Shown here piece by piece: positions 34,551-41,707 of a stretch of DNA of 64,000 nucleotides. Position 1 is the stretch's first letter. Every line of letters begins with the position of its first letter. Source of the DNA: Glaciecola sp. UBA2563 (GTDB taxonomy: Bacteria > Pseudomonadota > Gammaproteobacteria > Enterobacterales > Alteromonadaceae); assembly GCA_002340325.1 (NCBI GenBank), contig DDLV01000007.1:1-64000 (forward strand). Direction: 5' to 3'. The position numbers were made by a program, and so were the translations under genes. Below the pieces are notes generated by a model. It ran no database searches, was not told the DNA's origin, and saw only the letters and a list, made by a program, of their open reading frames with translations.

Positions 34551-35324
34551 CTATTGGTCAAAATCTGGAAAAACGCGTTTTACGCGACGTAGCATTGCAG
34601 GCCAAGTTTTTTGTCCACCGGTTTGGCCCGTGTGCACAATCGAAGCCTGCGCTTTAATACCGTCTATAATGCGCTGGTCAACGGAAATTTTTATATCACT
34701 ACTTCTTTGCATCTTCACTTGAATTTCGCATGCCATGATAAGGTCGTACATATGCATAAAAGCATCACCGATAGTCACACCCATAGTCAATGCGCCATGA
34801 TTTCTCAACAGCATAAAATTAGCGTTACCTAAGTCATCTTGAAGGCGTTTCTCTTCTGCCGGCTCAACTGCTAATCCTTCGTATTGATGATAAGACATGC
34901 TGGCGAGTGCAAACGCCGAATACTGAGAGTAGGGCTGTAGACCATTTTCAAGGCTTGCAATTGCGATAGCATCTGTATTGTGTAAATGAAAACAACACTG
35001 ATCATCGGGGCGCGCTTTATGTACAGCACTGTGGATAGTAAAACCGGCTGGATTGATCCCAAACGGGGTATTCTTATCAATAACGTTTCCGTCGATATCA
35101 ATTTTTACTAAATTAGACGCGGTGACCTCTTCAAACGTTAACCCAAATGCATTGATAAGCAAATCTTCTGTTCCCGGAATTCTTGCTGATATATGTGTAT
35201 GGATTAAATCATCCCATCCATGCATCACCATTAATCTGTATGCCGCAGCGAGTTCAATACGTGTATGCCACTCTTGTTCGCTGACCGTGTCTTTACAATC
35301 GATCTGTGGAATCGAATAATCCAT
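34551..35324 (-). CDS. Class II aldolase/adducin family protein
   Basis: This 257-aa protein of the class II aldolase/adducin fold (fuculose-phosphate aldolase, RhaD and YgbL relatives) has HGWDDLIHTHISARIPG near 35-51 and zinc ligands in CFHLHN (two His). A third His lies in LLRNHGALTMG. Family members are aldolases, epimerases or decarboxylases acting on sugar derivatives. The gene is first of a two-gene unit with the acid-sugar dehydratase, so it may cleave or further process the keto-acid made there. Substrate is unknown. Confidence 0.87.
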   Translation of the reverse strand: MDYSIPQIDCKDTVSEQEWHTRIELAAAYRLMVMHGWDDLIHTHISARIPGTEDLLINAFGLTFEEVTASNLVKIDIDGNVIDKNTPFGINPAGFTIHSAVHKARPDDQCCFHLHNTDAIAIASLENGLQPYSQYSAFALASMSYHQYEGLAVEPAEEKRLQDDLGNANFMLLRNHGALTMGVTIGDAFMHMYDLIMACEIQVKMQRSSDIKISVDQRIIDGIKAQASIVHTGQTGGQKTWPAMLRRVKRVFPDFDQ

Positions 35325-35389
35325 GCGTGTTCCGATAATGAAAATGAAGTGAAAGTGTGTATGTTAAGTATATTATGGTTTTAACTATT

Positions 35390-36382
35390 TTAATCGCAAA
35401 GCCTGAAAATATTTTGCCATTCTTTAATGTGTGCTGACATTACTTCTCGGTATTGCGCATGTTTTTCTGCGTTGTTATTGGATATGTATCTAATGTATTC
35501 ATTTGGCAAATCAGACATTTTGATTAATTCGTCGAGTAATGGACCAATTTGGTAGTGATACTTATTAAGTTGACTAGCCACGGGTTGTACTTTTTCTGCG
35601 AAAAACATTTTAAAAATGTTTTGCATGATCTTGATATCGTCTCTTTGTTTTTTTGTCTCACACGTATTTGATAACTGATACTTTTGTAATAGCGGGGTGA
35701 TTTGTGGCAAAGTTTCAATAAATAGATCCTGTGTATGCCACATATTAGCTACCAGTCGCGTGTTATCAAGCACCCGCAAATGTTCTTCCAAAAACGTTAA
35801 TTCTAAATCATCCGCCGATGGCGCTTTTATTAGCGCACTTATAGCAAGTTTTGACTCAGGAAAACTATCCGCATTGGTGCCGCTTATAAATCCAGTCGGT
35901 AGACTGAACGCATTGTATGATTCGTCACTCTGCGTAATTAAGTTTGCGTAAACTAGAGGTAAATTGTTATTTTTTGTCTCCATCCAAGTGTTTAATTTTT
36001 CTCGCATTCTATGCGAAGGTTCGATTTGGTCAGCGCAATTTTTTAGCGCCGTTAGCAAAGCGCGTTCATAGGCAAATCGGACTGACGGCAACTGCGTTTT
36101 GCCCAAGGCGGTATTTCGTTCAGCAACGAGTTTTGTTAATTGGCACTGATCAAGAGAATAAAATTCTCTTAAATTGATTGAAACATCCGCGACATTTTGT
36201 CTGATTACGTGTTTGCGAGGCGCTGCAAGTTGCGGGATGTTGATATCAAGGTTATTTTCAATGCCAGTAAAACTTACCAGGCGATCGTTCATGTCTATCA
36301 GAGTGTTCTCTATAGCACCGTGTCTCGAACAGGACATGACCAACAGCAGCATTAGTGCAGCGAGAGAATATTTACCTTTCAT
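35390..36382 (-). CDS. DUF3080 family lipoprotein
   Basis: This 330-aa predicted lipoprotein has signal peptide MKGKYSLAALMLLLVMSC, with the lipobox cysteine at residue 18 followed by Ser. The body is mostly alpha-helical with conserved-looking blocks RFAYERALLTALKNC, PTGFISGTNADSFPESKLAISAL and LDNTRLVANMWHTQDLF. It fits DUF3080, found mainly in Alteromonadales and relatives; function unknown. Its start overlaps the end of the upstream START-domain gene by 11 nt, so the two probably form an operon. Confidence 0.8.
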   Translation of the reverse strand: MKGKYSLAALMLLLVMSCSRHGAIENTLIDMNDRLVSFTGIENNLDINIPQLAAPRKHVIRQNVADVSINLREFYSLDQCQLTKLVAERNTALGKTQLPSVRFAYERALLTALKNCADQIEPSHRMREKLNTWMETKNNNLPLVYANLITQSDESYNAFSLPTGFISGTNADSFPESKLAISALIKAPSADDLELTFLEEHLRVLDNTRLVANMWHTQDLFIETLPQITPLLQKYQLSNTCETKKQRDDIKIMQNIFKMFFAEKVQPVASQLNKYHYQIGPLLDELIKMSDLPNEYIRYISNNNAEKHAQYREVMSAHIKEWQNIFRLCD

Positions 36383-37016
36383 AGTTTTTATTTTTATCTA
36401 ACCTCTCTTTCACAGCATTGAACGTTTTTTCAGTCGATTCAGCTAGATAATTAACGGCAAACCAGTCTGGAATAATGCCATTAGGAGATGCGGACCCTCG
36501 ATAACTCAATGAATAATATGCGGTACTTTTTTTAATCATTTTCCATTCGCCTGTCACATCAGTAATTCGTACGAATTTCTTATCGATATCAGTGTATGTG
36601 GATTGATCTGATAATCGTATAGATAAGCCATCTTCATTCAAATTAAATACTGTAAGCACGACCATATCTCGATTCTTGAACGGCCACTTTACATCCAGTT
36701 CCGTGCGAATAATCTGCACATTGTCTTTTTTACTTAAAATTTTCACGGTACGGCAGTGAGCTATCCATGAACAATCTGTATCTGACGCATTTACAAGCGT
36801 TAAAAACTCATGCGGCGTAAAGGATACATCCATGACAGCATGTACGTAATAAATATTGTCTTTTTTGCTAGTGGTCACAACGGGAAGATGTTGAAAACTG
36901 TCAGTCGCTTTTTCATTGGTATCGAATTTGTTTGCACTGACATTAGTTGCAAAGACACAGATGAATAATATAGAAACAAAAATAGTGTTATAACGCATTG
37001 CACTTGTGATTGTCAT
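36372..37016 (-). CDS. Secreted START-domain protein
   Basis: This protein of about 214 aa has an N-terminal signal peptide (MRYNTIFVSILFICVFATNVSA) and a START/SRPBCC-like lipid-binding fold. Typical pieces are VHAVMDVSFTPHEFLTLVNASDTDCSWI near 59-86, VKWPFKNRDMVVL near 112 and the late YRGSASPNGIIPDWFAVNYLAEST helix. Such exported START proteins may carry lipids or hydrophobic ligands in the periplasm; the ligand is unknown. The start is uncertain, between ATG at 37016 and ATG at 36998, which would begin right at the signal peptide. It overlaps DUF3080 downstream and is divergent from thrS. Confidence 0.8.
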   Translation of the reverse strand: MTITSAMRYNTIFVSILFICVFATNVSANKFDTNEKATDSFQHLPVVTTSKKDNIYYVHAVMDVSFTPHEFLTLVNASDTDCSWIAHCRTVKILSKKDNVQIIRTELDVKWPFKNRDMVVLTVFNLNEDGLSIRLSDQSTYTDIDKKFVRITDVTGEWKMIKKSTAYYSLSYRGSASPNGIIPDWFAVNYLAESTEKTFNAVKERLDKNKNYER

Positions 37017-37094
37017 ATCGTTATAATTCGCCCGCAATATGAAATGTTGTGTAGTTTCAAGAAAGTAGTACGTTCAAACCCACAAAAAATATCA

Positions 37095-37126
37095 AGTGGC
37101 ACTTGGTAGGTGTCACCACTGGAAGG
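37095..37126 (+). promoter_or_regulatory. thrS leader operator: tRNA-Thr anticodon-arm mimic
   Basis: GGCAC (37098-37102) pairs with GTGTC (37110-37114; one G-U pair) around a 7-nt loop TTGGTAG. The position-33 base is T, the anticodon position reads GGT and position 37 is A, nearly the anticodon loop of tRNA-Thr(GGU). AGT (37095-37097) and ACT (37118-37120) extend the stem past a bulge. The Shine-Dalgarno GGAAGG (37121-37126) follows immediately. In E. coli, ThrRS represses its own translation by binding such an anticodon-like hairpin just upstream of the Shine-Dalgarno. Confidence 0.75.
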
Positions 37127-37132
37127 AAAATT

Positions 37133-39049
37133 ATGCCTGTTATTACCCTCCCTGACGGCAGTCAGCGATCATTCGATAATTCCGTAAGTATATTAGACGT
37201 CGCTCAAGACATTGGCCCAGGCCTTGCGAAAGCGACGATCGCTGGAAAAATAAACGGCAAACTTGCCGATGCAGTAGACCTGATCTCAGAAGATTCAACA
37301 TTGCAGATTATAACAGCAAGAGATGACGAAGGACTGGAAATAATCCGCCACAGCTGCGCGCATCTATTAGGCCATGCGATAAAACAACTATATCCAGACG
37401 TTAAAATGGCAATTGGCCCCACGATTGACAATGGCTTTTATTATGACGTAGATATGGAACATTCATTATCACCTGATGATCTAGCAGCACTGGAAAAGCG
37501 AATGTTGGCGTTGGCCAAAACAAACTACGACGTGATCAAGAAGGTTGTATCGTGGCAACAGGCCAGAGATACCTTTGAAACGAGGGGCGAGTCTTACAAA
37601 ATTCAAATCTTAGATGAGAATATTGAAAAGGACGATAAACCCGGATTGTATCACCATGAAGAATATATCGACATGTGCCGTGGCCCTCATGTGCCTAATA
37701 TGCGCTTCTGTCATCATTTTAAACTGATGAGCGTTGCCGGTGCTTTTTGGCGCGGTGACAGTAATAATAAAATGTTGCAACGCATATATGGCACTGCTTG
37801 GGGTGATAAAAAACAATTAAAGTCATACCTTCACCGGCTCCAAGAAGCCGAGAAGCGCGACCATCGAAAAATCGGAAAAGCACTCGATTTATGGCACTGG
37901 CAGGAAGAAGCACCGGGCATGGTGTTCTGGCACAATGATGGATGGACTATTTATAAGCAGCTCGAACAGTTTATGCGAGAAAAGCTGCATGAATATGGTT
38001 ATGACGAAGTTAAAAGTCCACTTATTATGGACCGCAGCCTATGGGAACGATCGGGTCATTGGGACAAATATGCAGAAAACATGTTTACCACTGTATCCGA
38101 AAAGCACGAATTTGCGGTAAAACCGATGAATTGCCCAGGTAACGTGCAAATTTTTAATCAAGGATTAAAGTCCTACCGAGATTTACCGCTAAAAATGGCC
38201 GAATTCGGTATCGTCCACCGCAATGAACCATCCGGCGCTCTGCACGGATTAATGCGTGTTAGAAGCTTTACGCAAGATGATGCACACGTTTTTTGTACAG
38301 AAGAACAGATACTTGACGAGGTCAGTGATTGCATCAAGATGGTTTACGATACCTATCGTCCTTTTGGCTTTGAAAAAATTGAAGTGAAGCTATCCACACG
38401 CCCCGAACAACGTGTGGGTAGTGATGAAATCTGGGATAAATCAGAAAAAGCACTGGCAGATGCATTGGCTGCTGAAGGTATTGAGTTTGATTACCAACCG
38501 GGTGAAGGTGCGTTCTACGGACCGAAAATAGAATTTACCCTGTATGATTGTCTTGACCGAGCATGGCAGTGCGGCACAATTCAGCTGGATTTTTCAATGC
38601 CAGCGCGCCTGAATTCTTCGTATGTAGCCGAAGATGGAGAACGCAAAGTACCGGTCATGATCCACCGGGCAATTCTGGGTTCATTGGAACGCTTTATTGG
38701 TATCTTGACTGAAGAATATGCAGGCGCGTTTCCACTTTGGTTAGCACCGACACAATTGGTGGTCTCAAACATAACAGATAATCAATCTGACTATGTGGCT
38801 GACGTAGTCAAAGCATTACGAACAGCGGGTTTGAGAGTCAAAGGTGATGTTAGAAACGAGAAGATAGGATTCAAAATTCGCGAGCACACGCTAAAGAAGG
38901 TACCGTATTTGATAGTTGTTGGTGATAAGGAAAAAGAAAACGGGCAAGTTGCCGTTAGAACGCGCAAAGGAGTTGATTTAGGAACGATGTCAGTTGATGA
39001 TTTAATCGAGCATCTAGATAATGAGGTAAAATCTAAAAAATTACCGTAG
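37133..39049 (+). CDS. thrS: Threonyl-tRNA synthetase
   Basis: ThrRS charges tRNA-Thr and edits mischarged Ser. The protein is 638 aa (E. coli 642). It has an N-terminal TGS domain (MPVITLPDGSQRSF), an editing domain with HSCAHLLGHAIKQLYP and a class II core with KPMNCPGNVQIF (zinc Cys), motif 2 in IVHRNEPSGALHGLMRVRSFTQDDAHVF and motif 3 near PVMIHRAILGSLERFIGIL. The C-terminal anticodon domain ends KVPYLIVVGDKEKENGQVAVRTR. Start ATG 37133 follows GGAAGG. A longer frame from TTG 37103 would begin inside the leader hairpin and is rejected. It is the first gene of the translation operon. Confidence 0.98.
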   Translation: MPVITLPDGSQRSFDNSVSILDVAQDIGPGLAKATIAGKINGKLADAVDLISEDSTLQIITARDDEGLEIIRHSCAHLLGHAIKQLYPDVKMAIGPTIDNGFYYDVDMEHSLSPDDLAALEKRMLALAKTNYDVIKKVVSWQQARDTFETRGESYKIQILDENIEKDDKPGLYHHEEYIDMCRGPHVPNMRFCHHFKLMSVAGAFWRGDSNNKMLQRIYGTAWGDKKQLKSYLHRLQEAEKRDHRKIGKALDLWHWQEEAPGMVFWHNDGWTIYKQLEQFMREKLHEYGYDEVKSPLIMDRSLWERSGHWDKYAENMFTTVSEKHEFAVKPMNCPGNVQIFNQGLKSYRDLPLKMAEFGIVHRNEPSGALHGLMRVRSFTQDDAHVFCTEEQILDEVSDCIKMVYDTYRPFGFEKIEVKLSTRPEQRVGSDEIWDKSEKALADALAAEGIEFDYQPGEGAFYGPKIEFTLYDCLDRAWQCGTIQLDFSMPARLNSSYVAEDGERKVPVMIHRAILGSLERFIGILTEEYAGAFPLWLAPTQLVVSNITDNQSDYVADVVKALRTAGLRVKGDVRNEKIGFKIREHTLKKVPYLIVVGDKEKENGQVAVRTRKGVDLGTMSVDDLIEHLDNEVKSKKLP

Positions 39050-39068
39050 AAGATTCTGTGAAAATCAG

Positions 39069-39074
39069 TATAAT
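39069..39074 (+). promoter_or_regulatory. Candidate internal promoter -10 for infC
   Basis: A perfect TATAAT followed by GCCGCG lies in the 129-bp thrS-infC gap. The matching -35 region is poor. A secondary promoter for infC-rpmI-rplT is common in enterobacteria, which makes it plausible. Confidence 0.4.
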
Positions 39075-39178
39075 GCCGCGTTTTACAGGCTATTTACATC
39101 TTACTTTTTCGTTAGCGTTAGAATGAAAACACGAGGTGTGGGGTAGTATGTTTTTTCTAGTTCTTGGAGGATTCGCAT

Positions 39179-39721
39179 ATTAAAGGCGGAGGCAATAACA
39201 AAGCGCAGAGCGATAAAGCTCGAATTAATGAAGAAATCACCGTTAAAGAAGTGCGGTTGATAGATGCATCTGGGGAACAAGTTGGCGTCGTTCCTATCTC
39301 CAGAGCATTAGCATCTGCCGAAGAAGCAGGTGTGGATTTGGTGGAGGTTAGTCCCAATGCAAATCCCCCCGTATGTAAAGTAATGAACTACGGGAAGTTC
39401 TTGTTTGAAAAAAGCAAAGCGCAAAAAGAACAACGGAAAAAACAAAAACAAATTCAGGTCAAGGAGATTAAATTTCGCCCTGGCACTGATGTTGGCGATT
39501 ACCAGGTAAAACTGCGCAACCTGCGTCGCTTTCTCGAAGGTGGTGATAAAGCCAAAGTAACGATTCGTTTTAGAGGTCGTGAAATGGCGCACCAAGATAT
39601 TGGTATTGATTTGCTCACTAGGGTAAAGGACGATTTGCAAGATATAGCGCTAGTCGAATCATTCCCTAGCAGAGTTGAAGCTCGCCAAATGATCATGGTG
39701 CTCGCCCCCACTAAAAAGTAG
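39179..39721 (+). CDS. infC: Translation initiation factor IF-3
   Basis: IF-3 prevents subunit joining and checks start-codon pairing. With an ATT start at 39179 the protein is 180 aa, equal to E. coli IF-3, and begins (M)KGGGNNKAQ. The rare start is ATTAAAGGCGGA, as in E. coli, and GGAGG lies 8 nt upstream. It is the known basis of IF-3 autocontrol, because IF-3 rejects ATT. The body has the N-terminal block GEQVGVVPISRALASAEEAGVDLVEVSP, a lysine-rich linker (KSKAQKEQRKKQKQ) and the C-terminal KFRPGTDVGDYQVKLRNL. An upstream TTG at 39164 would place the ribosome site inside the gene and is rejected. Confidence 0.98.
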   Translation: MKGGGNNKAQSDKARINEEITVKEVRLIDASGEQVGVVPISRALASAEEAGVDLVEVSPNANPPVCKVMNYGKFLFEKSKAQKEQRKKQKQIQVKEIKFRPGTDVGDYQVKLRNLRRFLEGGDKAKVTIRFRGREMAHQDIGIDLLTRVKDDLQDIALVESFPSRVEARQMIMVLAPTKK

Positions 39722-39731
39722 TTGGGTCTAA

Positions 39732-39768
39732 AGTAAGTCTGGTCTGCACAACCAAACTTCACCTTACT
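39732..39768 (+). promoter_or_regulatory. Structured infC-rpmI leader, possible L20 target
   Basis: The 105-bp gap before rpmI can fold in two exclusive ways: AGTAAG (39732-39737) with CTTACT (39763-39768), or AAGT..GGT (39735-39743) with ACC..ACTT (39751-39759) around a 7-nt loop. In E. coli, ribosomal protein L20 represses rpmI-rplT by binding a structured leader here. The pairing is visible; the L20 role is inferred only from position. Confidence 0.3.
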
Positions 39769-39826
39769 AATTGTTAAATCACTAGTAGGCTTGTACCTAT
39801 TAGAAAAAAAATGCGGAGTTTTAGCA

Positions 39827-40024
39827 ATGCCTAAAATGAAAACAAATAGCGGAGCATTAAAACGCTTTCGCAAAACTGGCTCTGGTCGTTTTAAGAGCAA
39901 ACAATCGCACTTGCGTCATATCTTGACCAAGAAAAGCACTAAGCGTAAACGTCACTTACGTGGTAAAAAGCTGGTTCATGAAAATGATACCGCGCTTATA
40001 CAACGTATGTTGCCGTATGTGTAA
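39827..40024 (+). CDS. rpmI: 50S ribosomal protein L35
   Basis: A 65-aa basic ribosomal protein with typical MPKMKTNSGALKRFRKTGSG at the start and HENDTALIQRMLPYV at the end. The start ATG at 39827 has GGAG 8 nt upstream; the frame is open further upstream to 39791, but that extension is not part of L35. rplT follows after 20 nt. Confidence 0.98.
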   Translation: MPKMKTNSGALKRFRKTGSGRFKSKQSHLRHILTKKSTKRKRHLRGKKLVHENDTALIQRMLPYV

Positions 40025-40044
40025 TTGTTTGGAGGATTTAAAAT

Positions 40045-40401
40045 ATGGCTAGAGTAAAACGCGGCACGATTGCACGTGCTCGTCACAAAAAAGTTTTAAA
40101 ACAAGCTAAAGGTTATTACGGTGCTAGAAGTCGCGTATATCGCGTTGCCGTCCAAGCTGTTACAAAGGCGGGTCAATACGCTTACAGAGACCGTCGCCAG
40201 CGTAAACGCCAGTTTCGCCAATTGTGGATCGCGAGAATTAATGCCGCTGCACGTCAAAACGGTATGAGTTATTCTCGATTCATCAACGGGCTGAAAAAGG
40301 CTTCAGTCGAAATCGATCGAAAGATTTTATCTGATATTGCGGTTCATGATAAATCAGCCTTTGCAGCATTGGTTGAAGAGGCAAAAGGCGCATTGTCGTA
40401 A
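40045..40401 (+). CDS. rplT: 50S ribosomal protein L20
   Basis: A 118-aa L20 with the standard MARVKRGTIARARHKKVLKQ beginning and the RNA-binding YYGARSRVYRVAVQAV region. GGAGG precedes the start by 9 nt. L20 is an early assembly protein and, in E. coli, the repressor of rpmI-rplT translation. An intrinsic terminator follows at 40431. Confidence 0.98.
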   Translation: MARVKRGTIARARHKKVLKQAKGYYGARSRVYRVAVQAVTKAGQYAYRDRRQRKRQFRQLWIARINAAARQNGMSYSRFINGLKKASVEIDRKILSDIAVHDKSAFAALVEEAKGALS

Positions 40402-40430
40402 GGCGATGTAAAATATATTTAAGCTCTTGA

Positions 40431-40460
40431 AAAAGGCGAGCAGGATGCTCGCTTTTTTTA
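40431..40460 (+). terminator. Intrinsic terminator after rplT
   Basis: GCGAGC (40436-40441) pairs with GCTCGC (40447-40452) around AGGAT, followed by seven T. An A-run before the stem adds A-T pairs. In E. coli a comparable terminator-like structure before pheST is part of an attenuator; I found no Phe-rich leader peptide of convincing form here. Confidence 0.9.
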
Positions 40461-40715
40461 TTTATTCTGTCCTGTGTTTTTATAACCCAGCGCCAGAGAT
40501 GAATATTACTAGAGTTCGGTTAATTAGTGGTTATACTGCACTTAACAATAACAAAATCATTTTAAATTATATATTTAAGTCTAATTCACAGGTCAATACC
40601 GCTAATTTTATGTAGAATACCTGCCACTAAGGTACCGTTAGAAACGTTTAAACTTAACTAAAAACTGAGCACACTTCTCGAACATATTATTCGAGTGTTA
40701 CGTGATGAGGAAACA
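40461..40715 (+). other. rplT-pheS intergenic region
   Basis: The whole rplT-pheS gap is 314 bp, including the terminator just before this part. It should contain the pheST promoter, but I see no convincing -35/-10 pair; TAGAAT near 40612 is a weak -10. CTCGAA (40677-40682) pairs with TTCGAG (40690-40695) around a 7-nt loop, just upstream of the pheS ribosome site GAGGAAAC, and might affect translation. No gene is supported here. Confidence 0.4.
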
Positions 40716-41696
40716 ATGCAGCTTGAAGAACTAACAAAAGAAGCACAACTTGCTGTAGATTCTGCTGACAGCCCGTCAGAGTTAGATGCAGTACGAATAA
40801 ATTTTCTGGGCAAAAAGGGAAAGATTACTGGCTTAATGAAAGGGTTAGGGCAACTAACGCCGGAAGAGAGACCTATTGTTGGACAGAAAATAAATGATGT
40901 TAAACAGCAAGTCCAAGGGTGGATTACAACAAAACTCGCCCATTTAAAGCAAGCGGAATTGGATGCTAAGCTTGCAAAAGAATCCATTGATATCACGCTC
41001 CCAGCACGAACTGTCTACGCGGGTAATCTGCATCCTGTTCATCGCACCATTGAGCGTATTAAAAAGTTTTTTGGCGATATTGGATTTGAAGTAAAAACCG
41101 GTCCTGAAATAGAGGATGGCTTTCACAATTTCGATGCGTTAAATATTCCCAAAAACCATCCAGCTAGAGCCGATCACGATACGTTTTATTTCAATCCAAA
41201 CGTGATGCTAAGGACGCAAACATCTGGTGTACAAATTCGCACGATGGAAACCGAAAAGCCACCCTTGCGAATCATTTCACCTGGACGCGTATACCGCAAC
41301 GATTACGATCAGACGCATACACCGATGTTTCACCAGGTCGAAGGTCTGATGGTGGGAGAAAACGTGAGCTTTTCTGAGTTACGCGGAATTTTGTATGATT
41401 TTCTACATCACTTTTTTGAAGAAGACTTGGAGATACGCTTTCGCCCTTCTTATTTTCCGTTTACAGAACCGTCTGCAGAAGTTGACGTCATGGGTAAAAA
41501 TGGTAAATGGTTAGAGGTTTTGGGATGTGGAATGGTACACCCAAATGTACTCAAAGCTGTCAACATAGATCCTGAACAATACACAGGTTTCGCATTTGGT
41601 ATGGGCGTTGAGCGACTGACCATGTTGCGATACAACGTCAACGATCTGCGCGCATTTTTTGAAAATGACGTGCGTTTTCTAAAGCAGTTTAAATAG
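40716..41696 (+). CDS. pheS: Phenylalanyl-tRNA synthetase alpha subunit
   Basis: PheS is the catalytic alpha subunit of the alpha2-beta2 enzyme. It is 326 aa (E. coli 327). The N-terminal coiled coil is followed by the class II core: HPARADHDTFYF, motif 2 in GRVYRNDYDQTHTPMFHQVEG, FRPSYFPFTEPSAEVDV and motif 3 in GFAFGMGVERLTMLRY, ending RFLKQFK. Start ATG 40716 follows GAGGAAACA; an earlier in-frame ATG at 40695 lacks this. pheT follows after 11 nt. Confidence 0.98.
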   Translation: MQLEELTKEAQLAVDSADSPSELDAVRINFLGKKGKITGLMKGLGQLTPEERPIVGQKINDVKQQVQGWITTKLAHLKQAELDAKLAKESIDITLPARTVYAGNLHPVHRTIERIKKFFGDIGFEVKTGPEIEDGFHNFDALNIPKNHPARADHDTFYFNPNVMLRTQTSGVQIRTMETEKPPLRIISPGRVYRNDYDQTHTPMFHQVEGLMVGENVSFSELRGILYDFLHHFFEEDLEIRFRPSYFPFTEPSAEVDVMGKNGKWLEVLGCGMVHPNVLKAVNIDPEQYTGFAFGMGVERLTMLRYNVNDLRAFFENDVRFLKQFK

Positions 41697-41707
41697 CAGA
41701 GTAATAA

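Noticed and set aside
37103..37132. Longer thrS start at TTG
   Set aside because: It would start in the leader hairpin loop; the ATG at 37133 has GGAAGG and matches ThrRS N-termini.
39164..39178. TTG start for infC
   Set aside because: It lies on the ribosome site; the conserved ATTAAAGGCGGA start explains length and homology.
40427..40615. Possible PheM-like leader peptide (MLAFFIYSVLCFYN) before pheST
   Set aside because: It begins inside the rplT terminator stem, has no stop for over 50 codons and no terminator hairpin after it.
40677..40695. tRNA-Phe mimic upstream of pheS like that for thrS
   Set aside because: The 7-nt loop CATATTA does not contain the GAA anticodon.
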